A stretch of 64,000 bases of DNA from Elysia chlorotica. Taxonomy: Eukaryota; Mollusca; Gastropoda; Plakobranchidae. Below are positions 10,435 to 23,977 of the stretch, one piece after another. Each line of letters begins with the position of its first letter. Position 1 is the stretch's first letter. The notes under the pieces are model-generated. The model was not told the origin of the DNA, searched no databases, and was given only the letters and a program-made list of their open reading frames with translations. A program made the position numbers and the translations under genes. The stretch is taken from the NCBI GenBank assembly GCA_003991915.1, contig RQTK01000677.1:1-64000 (forward strand), in the 5' to 3' direction.

Positions 10435-13400
10435 TCAGTTTAACCAGTCCAGATCATCATCGTCACTATCATCTCCAAACAACGGTGGTGGCGGTTGCGG
10501 TTTTGAATCCTGCAAGGAGAAAGAAAAAGTTGGATGAGATTTTTCTCTTAACTTATTCAATCTCAAACAAGTATAGACAGTTTTAGGTGCTCATTTTTCC
10601 GACAAAAGAACTCCAAAAAAGATATATAAGGGACTTGACAAGCAGTTAGATAAATATTTTTTAGTTCCTTTTTTTTATTGGAATCAAGAGTTATAGGAAG
10701 ATATTGATTCAGGGAAATTAAATAAAACAAAATTTCATTGCTTTAAAAAAATGAAAACAGGGTTTTTTTTGTCTCAGAAAATCTTAGTGGTTTCATAGAG
10801 TGATAGTTGTTTTTAGAAATCTATATGTTGGTAAAATAAAATATTTTCATATGTGAACAAAAGCCTGAAGACTGATTTAAAATAAGAACAGACAGTAATA
10901 AATTAAATTTCTGAACTGGATACATGTACATAAAATTCATACACAATTTCGAAATTCTGGGTGATTAACTATAATTATAAAAATAAAAGAGGAGATGAAA
11001 TGAGGAGGAATCCGTATTGGATTGACATTTTCTTTTTCTTCCTATTTTGTAAAAAATAATCTTAACTCATTCAAAATGCAGCCCATTTGCAATATTGATA
11101 AGGAAGAAGGAAGTTGCAAATGCTAAAAGAAAGGTTTATCGAAAGCTATTTATAATATACGATGGAGTGAGAGAGAGGGAGGGAGATGGAGGCACTACAT
11201 GCTCAGCACATAAGAGATGTAAACAATCACAAATGTGCTATCATAAAGACATTCAGAAATACTGCTAGTGACCCATAGGATTTTAAAAAGTTCCCTCTTC
11301 TCTCTCTTCCTTTTTTCTTCTTTTACCAATTAGTTCATCATTCCCATAAGCAGTAGTTCACTGCCATCCTACACGTTCTGCCTTAAAATGGAATTGATTA
11401 ACCAAAACTGAGTACCCAGTCGTGTCTACTGTGACACACTGGATGTGTTGCATGCTGGGACTTGTGACGCAGGTCAAATTAGGAAGTTTTAACATGGGCC
11501 TTATGAGGAACATATAGAGGACTGGGAGTATTGGAATAATGATTAGAAAAATGTTACCAGAGCCAGACATTATTCAACCTGCAGAAGGTGGTTTGAGATT
11601 TCCTAAACAACTACACATAAAGTCTTATGAAGCAGAGATTCCCATTAATTAATTGGGGAAGTGAATTATTCAGGTGGAAGGTTTTATTATCGGATGACTT
11701 TTCTGTGAGTAATAATAATTGAAGACTACACATTCAACCTACGCTAACTTGGCCCCAATTAATCTTTTCGCTTAATCAAATCCACTGTGATCTTTTCTTG
11801 TGTACTTGTTGCATGATTGGTTTCAAGGTACCTTGTACACGGTTGAAACTACAAGGAAATTAAGGAGATAAAATGTGGCATTCCATAAGAATAGTGGAGT
11901 CCTCAAACACGCTAGATGCCCCAATAATGATAAGTAGATAAGCTATATTTTGACAAAACTGTATTGGAATATGATTGACATTTTTTATGCATTTCGTCAA
12001 ATCATCTAGAGAGGAAGACTGACTATAAGCATAGGACTAATTGATGATATAGATATATCCACACACCTGACAATTTTTTAAAGCAAAAATTGTGATAAAA
12101 AAATCGTGATACAACAAGAGATTCTTAGATACTTTTTAACGGCAAGCTAACATTAGTTAAAGCAGTGATACAACCAGAAATTCGGAGAGACTTTCTGTCA
12201 ACCAGCTAACATAAATTAGTTTAAGTAGTGATACAACCAGAGATTCTGAGAGACTTTCTAACGACTTGTGTACCTCATCTGTCATCAAGTCCACTTTCTT
12301 GGCAGGTTGGGACGCGCTCAGATTTGACATAGTTCTTGGTTTTGATGTGAAGTCCACACCAAAAGTGTCGGACACGATGTCATCTTTACCAAACAGAGGG
12401 CTAGAAAGTTACAATGGTAAAGACAATTAAAGTCCACTAAATAATAAAAAAAAGAGAGATGCTCAGGAAAAAAATGTGATTGAAATAACCCCCCCCCCCC
12501 CCAAAAAAAACCCCATTGAAAACCTAAAAACTAAGTTCCCGTTTTAAAGTTTTAACCCTTTCCTTATCAAACACAGCACACCTTATCCTTTCTATGACAT
12601 GAAACTAAAATGCATGCCAAGTGGCTAATACTAAGCATTGTGTAGGATAATTGGTATTATACTTTAAACATCTTTTTAAATGCAAATCAATTATAGGCAA
12701 GTAGATGGTGTTTGCTAGACATATATTGCAAGTGATAATAGGTGCCTAGGATGCTCGTTAGGTACACAGGCTAATGATAATGGAAGGGTTAACCTTATGA
12801 GCTGCTAAGAAATTTTCCTTTACAGCTTGTATCTAATGTGATGACATACTTCTCAACAAATAAAACAAGGGCTAAAATTTTGGAAAAATTCCATGGCAAG
12901 ACATAATTTTGCACCTATTTTGATCATTTCCATCGTCATCTTCATCGTCAAAAAGAGGCGGGGGCTCCCTCGAATCAGCTTCGACTGTGACACTGCCTTG
13001 TCGAGGTTTTCCTTCCTCAGTCGGAGAAGAGGTAGACTCGGAATTCTGGGATTGGGCAGCGGTTTGAGGCACAGACTCTGCACTGACAGCCTGCGCGGCA
13101 GGAGAACTCTCTTCCTCGTCGGGCTTATCGGGAGAGTCAGACGTTTCCTCCGATTCTTTTTCTTGCTCTCTCACAGACTTTGTTTCTTCCTCGACAGTTT
13201 TATCGTCCTGATTTTCAGCTGCCACGACCTCTCTCACAGGGGTTGCGTTCCCGCTGCTCACGGATTTCTCATCTTCGTTTTCTTCCGTCTCTCCATCCTC
13301 AGCTGCATTACCTCCCCTTGATTCGCCGCCAATTTCCTGCTCAATGCTTTGCTCTGATACAATTTCAAAGTCGGAGCCGGTGCCCTCAGAACTTCCGCTA

Positions 13401-16400
13401 TTGACGGGCGAAGTTTCTTCCTTGTTCTCTACACTTTCCTTGGCACTCAATTCCTCTTGCGCCTTTTCCTCTGTTACAGGCGAGGCATCAGGCACTTGTT
13501 TCACTGCCTCTTCCTCTTCACTCGTCTGTGCAGACTGTGTGGGCTCAACAGTCGTTATCTGTGCAGGTTCTGGGAACAACGGGACATTCTTCAAATAAGT
13601 ACAATAAGAGTTTACAGCCTTCAAGGCTTAATTTCTTGGTGATAAAATATGATACAAGACTTATTAGAAAAAGGAAATCAAAGTAAACTTAAAATGACTG
13701 GTAAAATTACGCTTTTAATGATAAAGACTTTTTCTTTTGCATATTTTTAACACTTTTCCATCATGCCCCACATTTGCTGAGTGTATTGATATGCTTTTCT
13801 GCTGAAACAGCTTTGTATTGATATCTGCACATCTTCCATTTCATAATAACAAAAATCAAAGTCTTTTCCTTTTATGAATTATGAAAAATTCCCCAAAAGT
13901 AGTGCGCACATAAGCGGCCTTGCCATGTGAAAAGTTAAAACAACATTAAAAAACATTGAATAAAACTCTATCTACTTCTTTACGTTATTTAACCAAGATG
14001 GGCTGTGACTCTTAACGATCACTGGTCCCAAGTGCCATCATGTGATATGTTGTTAGTTCACTGTTCTTCAAAAATATTTAACCATATAAAATGGTCAAAA
14101 TGCTGATGGTAAATACACCATAATGGTTTGAATAAGAGGGAGACTGAATGATTATTTAATTTTAAATTTTCTAGTGTAGTTGTATTAAATAAGTGTGAAA
14201 GATCACCCTATCTTGCCTGAGATAACATCTAATCTGCTGAAAACTATTGCTCTTTAAAGGCTGATGCTTCTACTATGTCTAAGAACAGTACCATTTAAAT
14301 TGTACACAAAGGAATAATTCTAAAAACACTACCTTCTTTCTCCTCTGCCTTTTCAACTGCTTTTCCTTCTTCATCGTCCTGTTTCTCTTCTTCCTCTTCT
14401 TCGTCCTCTTCATCATCTTCCTCCTCCTCTTCTTCATCCTCTTCTTCATCATCTTCTTCCTCTTGATTTTGTTCCGTTTTTTTCATCAGCTGAAGAGTAG
14501 TTTGCTGAAGGAATTAAAATTGAAAAAAATAAATTATTTATTTTCGATAAGAATGTTGAGCCAGCATAGGAAAAAGATGACCATACTTGTTGAAAAGTAT
14601 TTTAAGCCCTTCATGCAAGTTGAAAATATTGACTTGCAATATTTCTGACAGTCAATTAAAATACGATTGTTTTAATTATGTATCATTTTGTTCAATTTTA
14701 TATGATTGAAGAAATAAACCTACAGAGCTCACTAAAACAGATAAGCTCTCATTCTTTTGAATGAGCTTCCTATGATCACTTCTATATCATTAACCATTTA
14801 ATTAAAAAAAAAATTATTTCTTTTCATTATTATATCACCATTATGAGCTGGGTCCAGTATCAGTGGCAACAACAATGTTTGTCCGCTAAAAGGTTTAACA
14901 TTAAAAAACCTATGCACAAATATCCCAATAATTTTTATGCAGACATTTTTTCGCACAACTTCAAATGTCAATTATGTGACTCCTCGCGTTATTTTATTCA
15001 GATCCGCTAACTTAAAGACTACAGACGTGACCTGTTATGAAGCAACTTGACTCACACAACCCACACCCTTCCCACCATCAGGCGAGGCCACTGACCTTGA
15101 TGACATTCAGAATGATCCCGAGGATCTCTGACCCAGTGTACGATTCGTCAGCTTCAAACTCTGCCCTCAAGCTTTGGAACACGGAGTTCATTATCTTCTT
15201 CACCTGTGGGGAAACAGAAAATGTAAAATGTTACCATATTATCAAGCAGCCACCAAATTGAAATAAAACACACAAAAATCAACAAGACTATTTTAACATA
15301 TAAAACGTTTTGGCTTTATTGAGTCTTCTTAACTCCACATTTTCATATTATTTCTAAACAATTTCAGTTACCCATGTATTTTAATTGATCTTTGAACTTC
15401 AAATGTTTGTAGTTTTAAGAGTTATCATTTACCTTTCTATATTTTACAATAATACTGAAATTGTAATTAATAAGACAGGAAATTCCAAGCATGCACATAC
15501 ACATACTTGAAAAATTTCATAGTGCAAATTTCATGATAACATGTTATGCAAATGTCTGGTTTGATGGTGAAAAGTCATGAATATATTGAAAACAAAGAAT
15601 TCATTATCTCTTTGCAAAAAATACACAATAGCATTGAAATGATAATCCACAGACGAGAAATCATCAAACATACACAGAAAATTTCACAATACGAATTTCT
15701 TTCTGTGTAAAGTCATGAATTTCAATCATATTCTGAGAGATAAAATAAATTTGTCAACACTATCCCAGAGACAGTTTCAGGAAAACATGCTGTTATCTTA
15801 TGTGTCTTGTATCATATTCTGAGATGTAAAAAAATTTTACCATAAAGATCAGAGAAAATTTATAATGTTCAACAAGTATTCTGATGAACATTTATGCCAA
15901 CTGGATCATCATTTTATATTACTGAACTTTTTGCTTATTTAGTCTTAAAACATAAGCACTTCACTGAATTATGACTTGGTTTCTGTCTTTGTAGCTAAAA
16001 ATCTGAATATTTACAAAAATTTGGTAGGAGCGAGATGAAGAACATAATAAAATTTGAACCAGCATTTGCAATCTGCGTGGTAAAAAACTAATACAAGATC
16101 AGAATCATCAAGGTATGGGTAGAATGACTGATTGATTCTAGACACTAATCTCTCAATATCAGGAAGGAGGGAGACTTTTACTGTAAAACTACAATAGCAA
16201 TTTCATACTGTGCACGAAAAAAAATGCATGCAAATACAAATTTTAATTATCAAAGAACAGTAAATGGAGATAGGTTGAGTTTAAACCCTTGACACAAATT
16301 TATAAATGATAATTTTTTGTTAAAAATTAAGCTTTCCAAAATGGCGAATTTTAGCACCATCATCAACTCAAAATTATAAAGACACCCATAGAAACAATTC

Positions 16401-19400
16401 AAATGACATTTCTTGATAAACTTTCTCAAACATAGAGCAGAGCTCATGATTTCCAACTAAGTTAAATAATATACAAATTCAACAAAGCACTCAGCAACTT
16501 GTACTAGCACACAAACAACTCAACAACGTTTAAATAACTCTTTATGAAATCACACTCCCTATACAAAAACAAAAACTGAACATCAAGAACCGTAGATCTA
16601 AATGCCTAACGCTCATACCTCTGTGGCCACGTCTGCAGAGCTGCCCTCTTGTGGCGCACTGCTCTGCTGACCTCTGCCGACATCGGCTTTGACCTCTGCC
16701 CGCGCCTCCTGCAGGTGTTGCCTCAGCGTCTGTATCTCTGCCTGCAGCTCGGCCGCCTGCTCTCGGAACTTCTGTGTCTGTTGCTGGGCAGACTTCCCCG
16801 CCCCCTCTGTCGCTTCGTCCCTCTCCTGCTCCAGGCTAGAGATCTGCTCCTCGTATTTCTCCTTCATAGAGCTTGCCTGGGCCCGGAGCTTCTCGTACTG
16901 GGAACAAATTTACAACTTTTATTTCTTTGCTAACTGTAACGGAATTTGCATTGAATTACTGCCCAAAGTCTCTGACTTCTTGGTCATGGAATTTTCAAAA
17001 TTATTGAGGGGTTAAAAAAACCCTGTCTTATCTTATCTTTAAATACTTTCCCTGTAAGAGTAACGCTACAAATATAGACTGAAAACACATAACTTTCTGG
17101 TACATACGTCCTTTATTTCATTACAATACCACACCCCCTGCCCCAAAACATAATCTCTACAAATACATAGCACTCACATGAAATACAATTATACATGGAC
17201 AATAATAATCTAATTAAAAACATAAGGTTGAGCAAATAGTTTCCAAACTTCTGATAGTTATCTGATGAGTAGTCTCGCATGCTAAATTCAAGCACCATGT
17301 ATAGATCTGCAGATTCTAATAGCCAGAAATTTGTAGCACAATGCTAGGAGAGTTACCTTCTCTTTCCAAACCCTCATGTCTGACAACTCGTCTTGCAGCT
17401 GGGCTATCTGTTGTTCCGTGGAAGATCCAGACGACCTCACTGAATCCAACTGGAATACAAAAATCTAGCTTTACACAAAATTTTATATATTTTCCACTAA
17501 TAAAAGGAAAACCTCACAGATTTCAGCTACAGTGAACAAAATAAAAACAAAAACAAAAGCTTATTAACGCGCACAACACTGTATGAGGTGTGATGGGAAA
17601 AGAATAACACTGACGATGTCTTTCCCAGCTGCTCTAGACCCAGCAATTCCAGAATCAGAAAATGAGACTTTAAACTGGGATGGTGTCTTAACTCTTTACT
17701 TTTTCTGAACCTGCTCTAAACCCAATTCTACACCGCTTAGAAAACAAGACATTAACCTTTTCCCATCACACCACACCCATGTTGAGCGCATTGATATGCT
17801 CTTGTGCTAGCACATCTTTTCATTGATCTGCTTACTTTACATTTTGTAATAATCAAAATCAAAGCTGTTACATTTTGTGAATTTTTAAAAATTCCCCAAG
17901 GTTGGGTTGGTTCGTTGGGTTGGTTTGACGTGCAACAGCAGCACTATATACGCTATATTGTGGACGGGCCCTAACAATTTTATGTGCTGCCACAAACGTG
18001 ACAGGGCGGGGATACCATGACTCCCCAAAATAGTGCGCACATAAAGAATAAGCCTTAAACTATGTGATGTGAAAAGTTTTAACGGTGACAGTGTCTCAAG
18101 TCTTTACCTTTTTCTCGAGCTGCTCGATCTGGCGCCTCAGCTCATCCTTCTCCTCGTTGTGCTCCTCCACCTGCCTGGCGTGTCTCGCCTCTGCCGCAGC
18201 GACCAGCTTGGTGCTCTTGGCCTGCCAGTCGCGCGAGATCTCCTCCTCCAGCTGCGACACCTGTGTCGAGGTCAAGGTCAGATAAAGGTTATAGTAGTAA
18301 TAATAATAATCTTAATATATATTGGTGAACTAAGGAAATTATTATCGTCTTCTCCGCCATAACTACTCAAGATACAAACTTGAAATTTAGATATATTAAT
18401 ACCTTGGAATTTTCTGAAAGCTTTAGGCTGGTTCGTTTTTTTTCACGATGACGCATAAACCATTAACTAGATTTTAGGAATTGAAATTGATTCGTCGATC
18501 AAGCAGCCATTGCTGTTTTTGATTTCAGTTAGCTAGATCTAATCGTAAGTGAAAGCGGGCTATCTTCAAATAGGTGCAGTGCTCTATTTCAATAGTTGAG
18601 ATTTCTTGCCGTAATTATTATTGTTTTCTTAAACTACCAGTTCTTTTGTCTCGCCACCTCTCATATAAGACGCGGGGTCATGTGTACAGCACTTGTGTGC
18701 GGGAGTGCAATGCTCCATGCTAGCGAGACATGGCCCTTGACCCAAGCCAAACCTTCAACGCCTGCAGAGAACATAAATATTACTGGTCTAAAAATATATT
18801 AAGATACAGATTCAATCATTCATTCACCAATTATCGGGTCTAGGGCAGACATTATCTCTTTGTTCAGACAACTTTTAAAAAGTGTATACTACCTCTGTCT
18901 TTATTGGTTGCACATCTGTTTACACTATCTAAATAGGTTATTCTTTGTCTACCTCTACTTCTTTTACCATCTATTTTTTCAGTTGCCACAACATACAGAT
19001 AAATAGTTAAAAACAAATTTATATTATGTATCATAATAAAATAAATTACGCTTCTCAAATAGTTCATTAAAAATTGTAACTAAGACATTGTAAAGATAAA
19101 TCATAAAAATCTGATTATCAGATAACTGTTTTCACTCAACTCTACATTTACAGATAGCAATTTTTTATGCCACAATTTTTTTCTCTCTGTCAGTATCACT
19201 TTAAACCAAATTCTACTTTAATCACTGCCGGGCACTGCTTAATAGCTTAATTTCAATAAACATTTAGAAGAAACAAAGCATATAAACTGTTAGCTCTTTC
19301 CACTTTCCACAATCACACAAGACCTATTGGTGAAACCAAACACATTTGCTTTGTATTCAGATTCACATAGTAGCAAAAAATGTACTTATTTGATTACATT

Positions 19401-22400
19401 GGAAACTTGTACCAACATTTTTAGGTAAAATACTTTAAACAACTTAAATTAAAACATTTCACTCACTTTGTTCTCTGTTTCTGCATCAACATTTTTCTTC
19501 TGTTTCCGCAATCTCTCACGAAGGCTTTCAATGGTTTGCTACATCAAAACAAACATACATGTACAATCTTGGTATATGAATAGTTTTCTCCAACTAGCAA
19601 GAAGATTTACACAAGAATTTGAGGAAAGATTATTTAGTTGATAAACAGAACAACCCTCCCCCCCCCTAAACAAAACAAACAAAAAAACAAAACAAAACAA
19701 CAAACTATGTAAACATCCCCTTGAGGGATTAATCAGGTATAACTACATCTTTTATCTTATATTTGAGACAAAAGCAATTGGAAAAAGTATAAGAAAAATT
19801 GTCAACGAGCATTGGGTTAATTTATTGTTTCAGGCTAAATGGTGGTTATAGACTGTATGAGAATGTTATCACGGAAACAAGAAATCCCCCCCAATGGAAT
19901 AATGTATTTTTAAAAACCTCAATTTCACCAGTTTATGACGTGCACAAAACTAAAGGTCATAATCTTATTTTTTTTTAATCTGACAAATGCTTTGTTCTGC
20001 AACCCAATTAAAGACTGAACGCAAGCTTTTTTAAGCCTTGAGTCTACCTCGCAGTTCATAAAAAAAGACAAGGGGGCAAAGAGCAAAGTATAGGTGCAAA
20101 CAAGCTGTTTGCTTGTGAACAGTTAAATCAGTTTACCTCATAACTAATCTTAGCATCCTCCATGTCTTCCTCCAGCTTCCGACGCTCCTCCGCTGCCTTC
20201 CTTTTCCGATCACTGAGGGTCTGAAAAGTGAGTCATTGAAAAAAAACAAACAATTATAAGACAAGTGGATATGGAATTTTTAGGTATTTTTCCACTACTG
20301 TATATACCCTTGACTTATAACCAAACTTTTCATGCACAATTGTTATGTTTTTACTACTCTGAGAGATAAAGGAGTCACCGTTGCTACTAGTATAATGCAT
20401 TAACTGTCTTGGGACATCATGGGCACAACATAGCCGTTACAGTGCTGACGTGCCGTAAAACAAAATCACTCACTCACTCACTCATTTTTCCACAGTGGTT
20501 TGAAGTAGGCTGTTAATTTTGTAAAAAAAGTGATTGTGATTTGAAGGATTTGAACCCTCAGCATGTAGATGCATTGGCACTGAAACGCCTTGCCACTCAA
20601 AGAGAGCATGGTTTACACCACTAGATCACTACACTCTAATTATAATTCATAAATGTAAAGACAACTAGTTTACGACCAAAATGGAATCTTGGTAGTAATA
20701 CAAGTTGTTTTTTTTTCTAAATGTAAAAAAGATGAAAAGATTAAAAAATAAATTGCTCAACAAATACATATCAAACCAAAAGAGTTTGAAAAAAACCCCC
20801 ATAAATTGGAACTGGAGGAGAAAGTTTTGGTTTCCAGGTTTTTTTTTCTATTAAATTTCCAGGTCTGGATACATCTTATTTCAAATTGTTGCAATATTAT
20901 TATTTTTTTTAAAATTGACATGAGTTTTAAAAAAAAGAACAAAAATCCTATTCATAGACTTTATGTTCAGGAAAGAGAGGAGATACAAAATAAAGAAGAA
21001 AAAAGGATGAAGGTATATAAGAAACGAAACTAATATTATATATAAATATTCATAGAATTGATTTTTTATGGAAAAAGGAGAAAAAAAAATGAACAAAAAT
21101 TATATTCACTGATTTGTTGCTTTGGAAAATGACGAATTTAACTTATAAAAAAGTTTAAAAAAAAAGACATAGATCACATTCATAAAATTAATGATGTGGA
21201 GGAAATACAGGCCAGAAATCTAACAATGGAAAGACGGATCAAAAAGAGAAGACTCTGTCAGGGATCCTCTCTTACTTTTTCCAGCGATTCAGCGCTGCTC
21301 TTGAGATCGGCCAGTTCCTCCGTAGAGTTTGCCAGTTTGGCCTCCAGAGACTTCCTCGCCTGCTTGAGCTCCCTCACGCTCTCAGTCAGACTGGAGATCT
21401 TCTGCTCGTCTTCTGCTTGGGGGGAAATAAAGAGGTGTAAAGAGATCAATAACAATTTTTTTAAAACTGTGTGTCTTTCATTCTGCCTGAATTGCTCTGT
21501 CTTTGCAATCACCATTGGGGATGAGTAATAGAAAATACTAAAAAAAAAAATGTCCCACAATTTTTATGTGCTTATTCACTCCCCTTTACATTTTCAGAGA
21601 AAACACTGTTCCATTTTGTCTCTTTCATATTTCAATTTAATATCAAGATCTATTAAGACTGACTCTGGATTTGAACTCCATTTTTGAAAACTTAGACATA
21701 AGTATATAATATCTATAATCTTTGTGTGGTTAAATGTATAATTTATCAATTTTTGTTTTGTTTAGCTTTAGAAAGCCTAGATTTTCTGTGTGTTCACGAT
21801 CTATATAACTCCTAACAAAACAAATTACAAAATTTTTTTTCCAAATAATTTTAAGAGCAACAAAGAAAATGTTGTCCACCTGTCTGTCTCTTATTCTGTC
21901 TGTATGTCTCATTGTCTTTGCAATAGGAGAATAGAACATTTTCACATTGCTAACATAATGGTCTGTCTCACAGATAGACCAAATAACACTGACCCACCAC
22001 ACAATCTTTGAATCAGTGCCCATTTAACAGTTTTATAATGAGAAAAACCGGCTGGGCCAAATTTATTAAATTGTAATTTTAAAATCAACTACATAAAAAA
22101 AAAAGATAATTTTTAACAGTTTTTCTAAAAAATACTGATTTTAAAATTGACTAATAGGTTAGCAGCGTGACAATAGAACATGGGTAATATAAAATATTTT
22201 TAAACTGCACAAGCACGACGTACCCTCTCTTTGCGCCGAGAGCCTGGCAACCTCGTCCTTGGTGCCCGAGCTGCTCACACTCGTCTCCTGCAGCTTCTGT
22301 TTGAGCTCACTCTCTCTGCGACGGGTCTCAGCCAGCTCGAGTTGTAGCCCGCTGATCTGGGAAGAGGCCGCGCCCAGGTCCGTCGCCAGCTGCATCTGAA

Positions 22401-23819
22401 ACACACACAGAGCAATATGTGCAGTCATCTCACAAAACAAGGCTAGACCGGCACACACAGAGCAATATGTGCAGTCATCTCACAAAACAAGGCTAGACTG
22501 GCACACACAGAGCAATATGTGCAGTCATCTCACAAAACAAGGCTAGACCGGCACACACAGAGCAATATGTGCAGTCATCTCACAAAACAAGGCTAGACTG
22601 CACACACAGAGCAATATGTGCAGTCATCTCACAAAACAAGGCTAGACTGCACACACAGAGCAATATGTGCAGTCATCTCACAAAACAAGGCTAGACTGGC
22701 ACACACAGAGCAATATGTGCAGTCATCTCACAAAACAAGGCTAGACTGGCACACACAGAGCAATATGTGCAGTCATCTCACAAAACAAGGCTAGACTGGC
22801 ACACACAGAGCAATATGTGCAGTCATCTCACAAAACAAGGCTAGACCGGCACACACAGAGCAATATGTGCAGTCATCTCACAAAACAAGGCTAGACTGGC
22901 ACACACAGAGCAATATGTGCAGTCATCTCACAAAACAAGGCTAGACTGGCACACACAGAGCAATATGTGCAGTCATCTCACAAAACAAGGCTAGACCGGC
23001 ACACACAGAGCAATATGTGCAGTCATCTCACAAAACAAGGCTAGACTGCTCACACAGAGCAATATGTGCAGTCATCTCACAAAACAAGGCTAGACTGGCA
23101 CACACAGAGCAATATGTGCAGTCATCTCACAAAACAAGGCTAGACTGGCACACACCGAGCAATATGTGCAGTCATCTCACAAAACAAGGCTAGACCGGCA
23201 CACACAGAGTAATATGTGCAGTCATCTCACAAAACAAGGCTAGACCGCTCACAAAACAAGGCAGAGCACACACAATATGTGCAGTCATCTCACAAAACAA
23301 GGCTAGACCGGCACACACTGAGCAATATGTGCAGTCATCTCACAAAGCAAGGCTAGACTGGCACAGGCTTGCTCAAGGAACACTCCAATACTGAGATGAA
23401 GTGTAGAAAAATATTACCTGAAATGTTTAAGTTCTTACTTTGAAATGGTCCTATAATTTCACCAATCTAATAATAATTCAAATGTGTGGCAGAATGTAAA
23501 CTTGTCAGATGTAGTGTTGGGGAATGTCCACAATAATTATAGTCTAGATAGTGCTGACGTTGGATGCTAAGCAACAACACTTTCAATTCAAAATCTGCCT
23601 TCACTTTAAGAACTTCTCTCGCTATTATGCTGATTTGTATGGAGGTTGTGCTCAGGTCTGTAGCGAGCTGTACATAGAACACACACAGATTGATTATTTG
23701 TTTATTTGTTGTTTAAAGAATTAAGGGATACAAACGAACAATAACAAACAGCATAGTATGAACAACACACACTTATCTTTCAGAAAGAGGTAGAGATAGA
23801 TAAAGAGAGAGAGGGGCGG

Positions 23820-23863
<44 letters not shown>

Positions 23864-23906
23864 AGAGAGATAGAGTTAGAAAGAGGCATGGAGAGAGAGA
23901 GAGGGG

Positions 23907-23977
<71 letters not shown>

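Noticed and set aside
12893-13321. 142-codon plus-strand frame rich in Arg/Leu/Phe
   Set aside because: Antisense shadow of the acidic, low-complexity FKBP15 exon 13569-12915.
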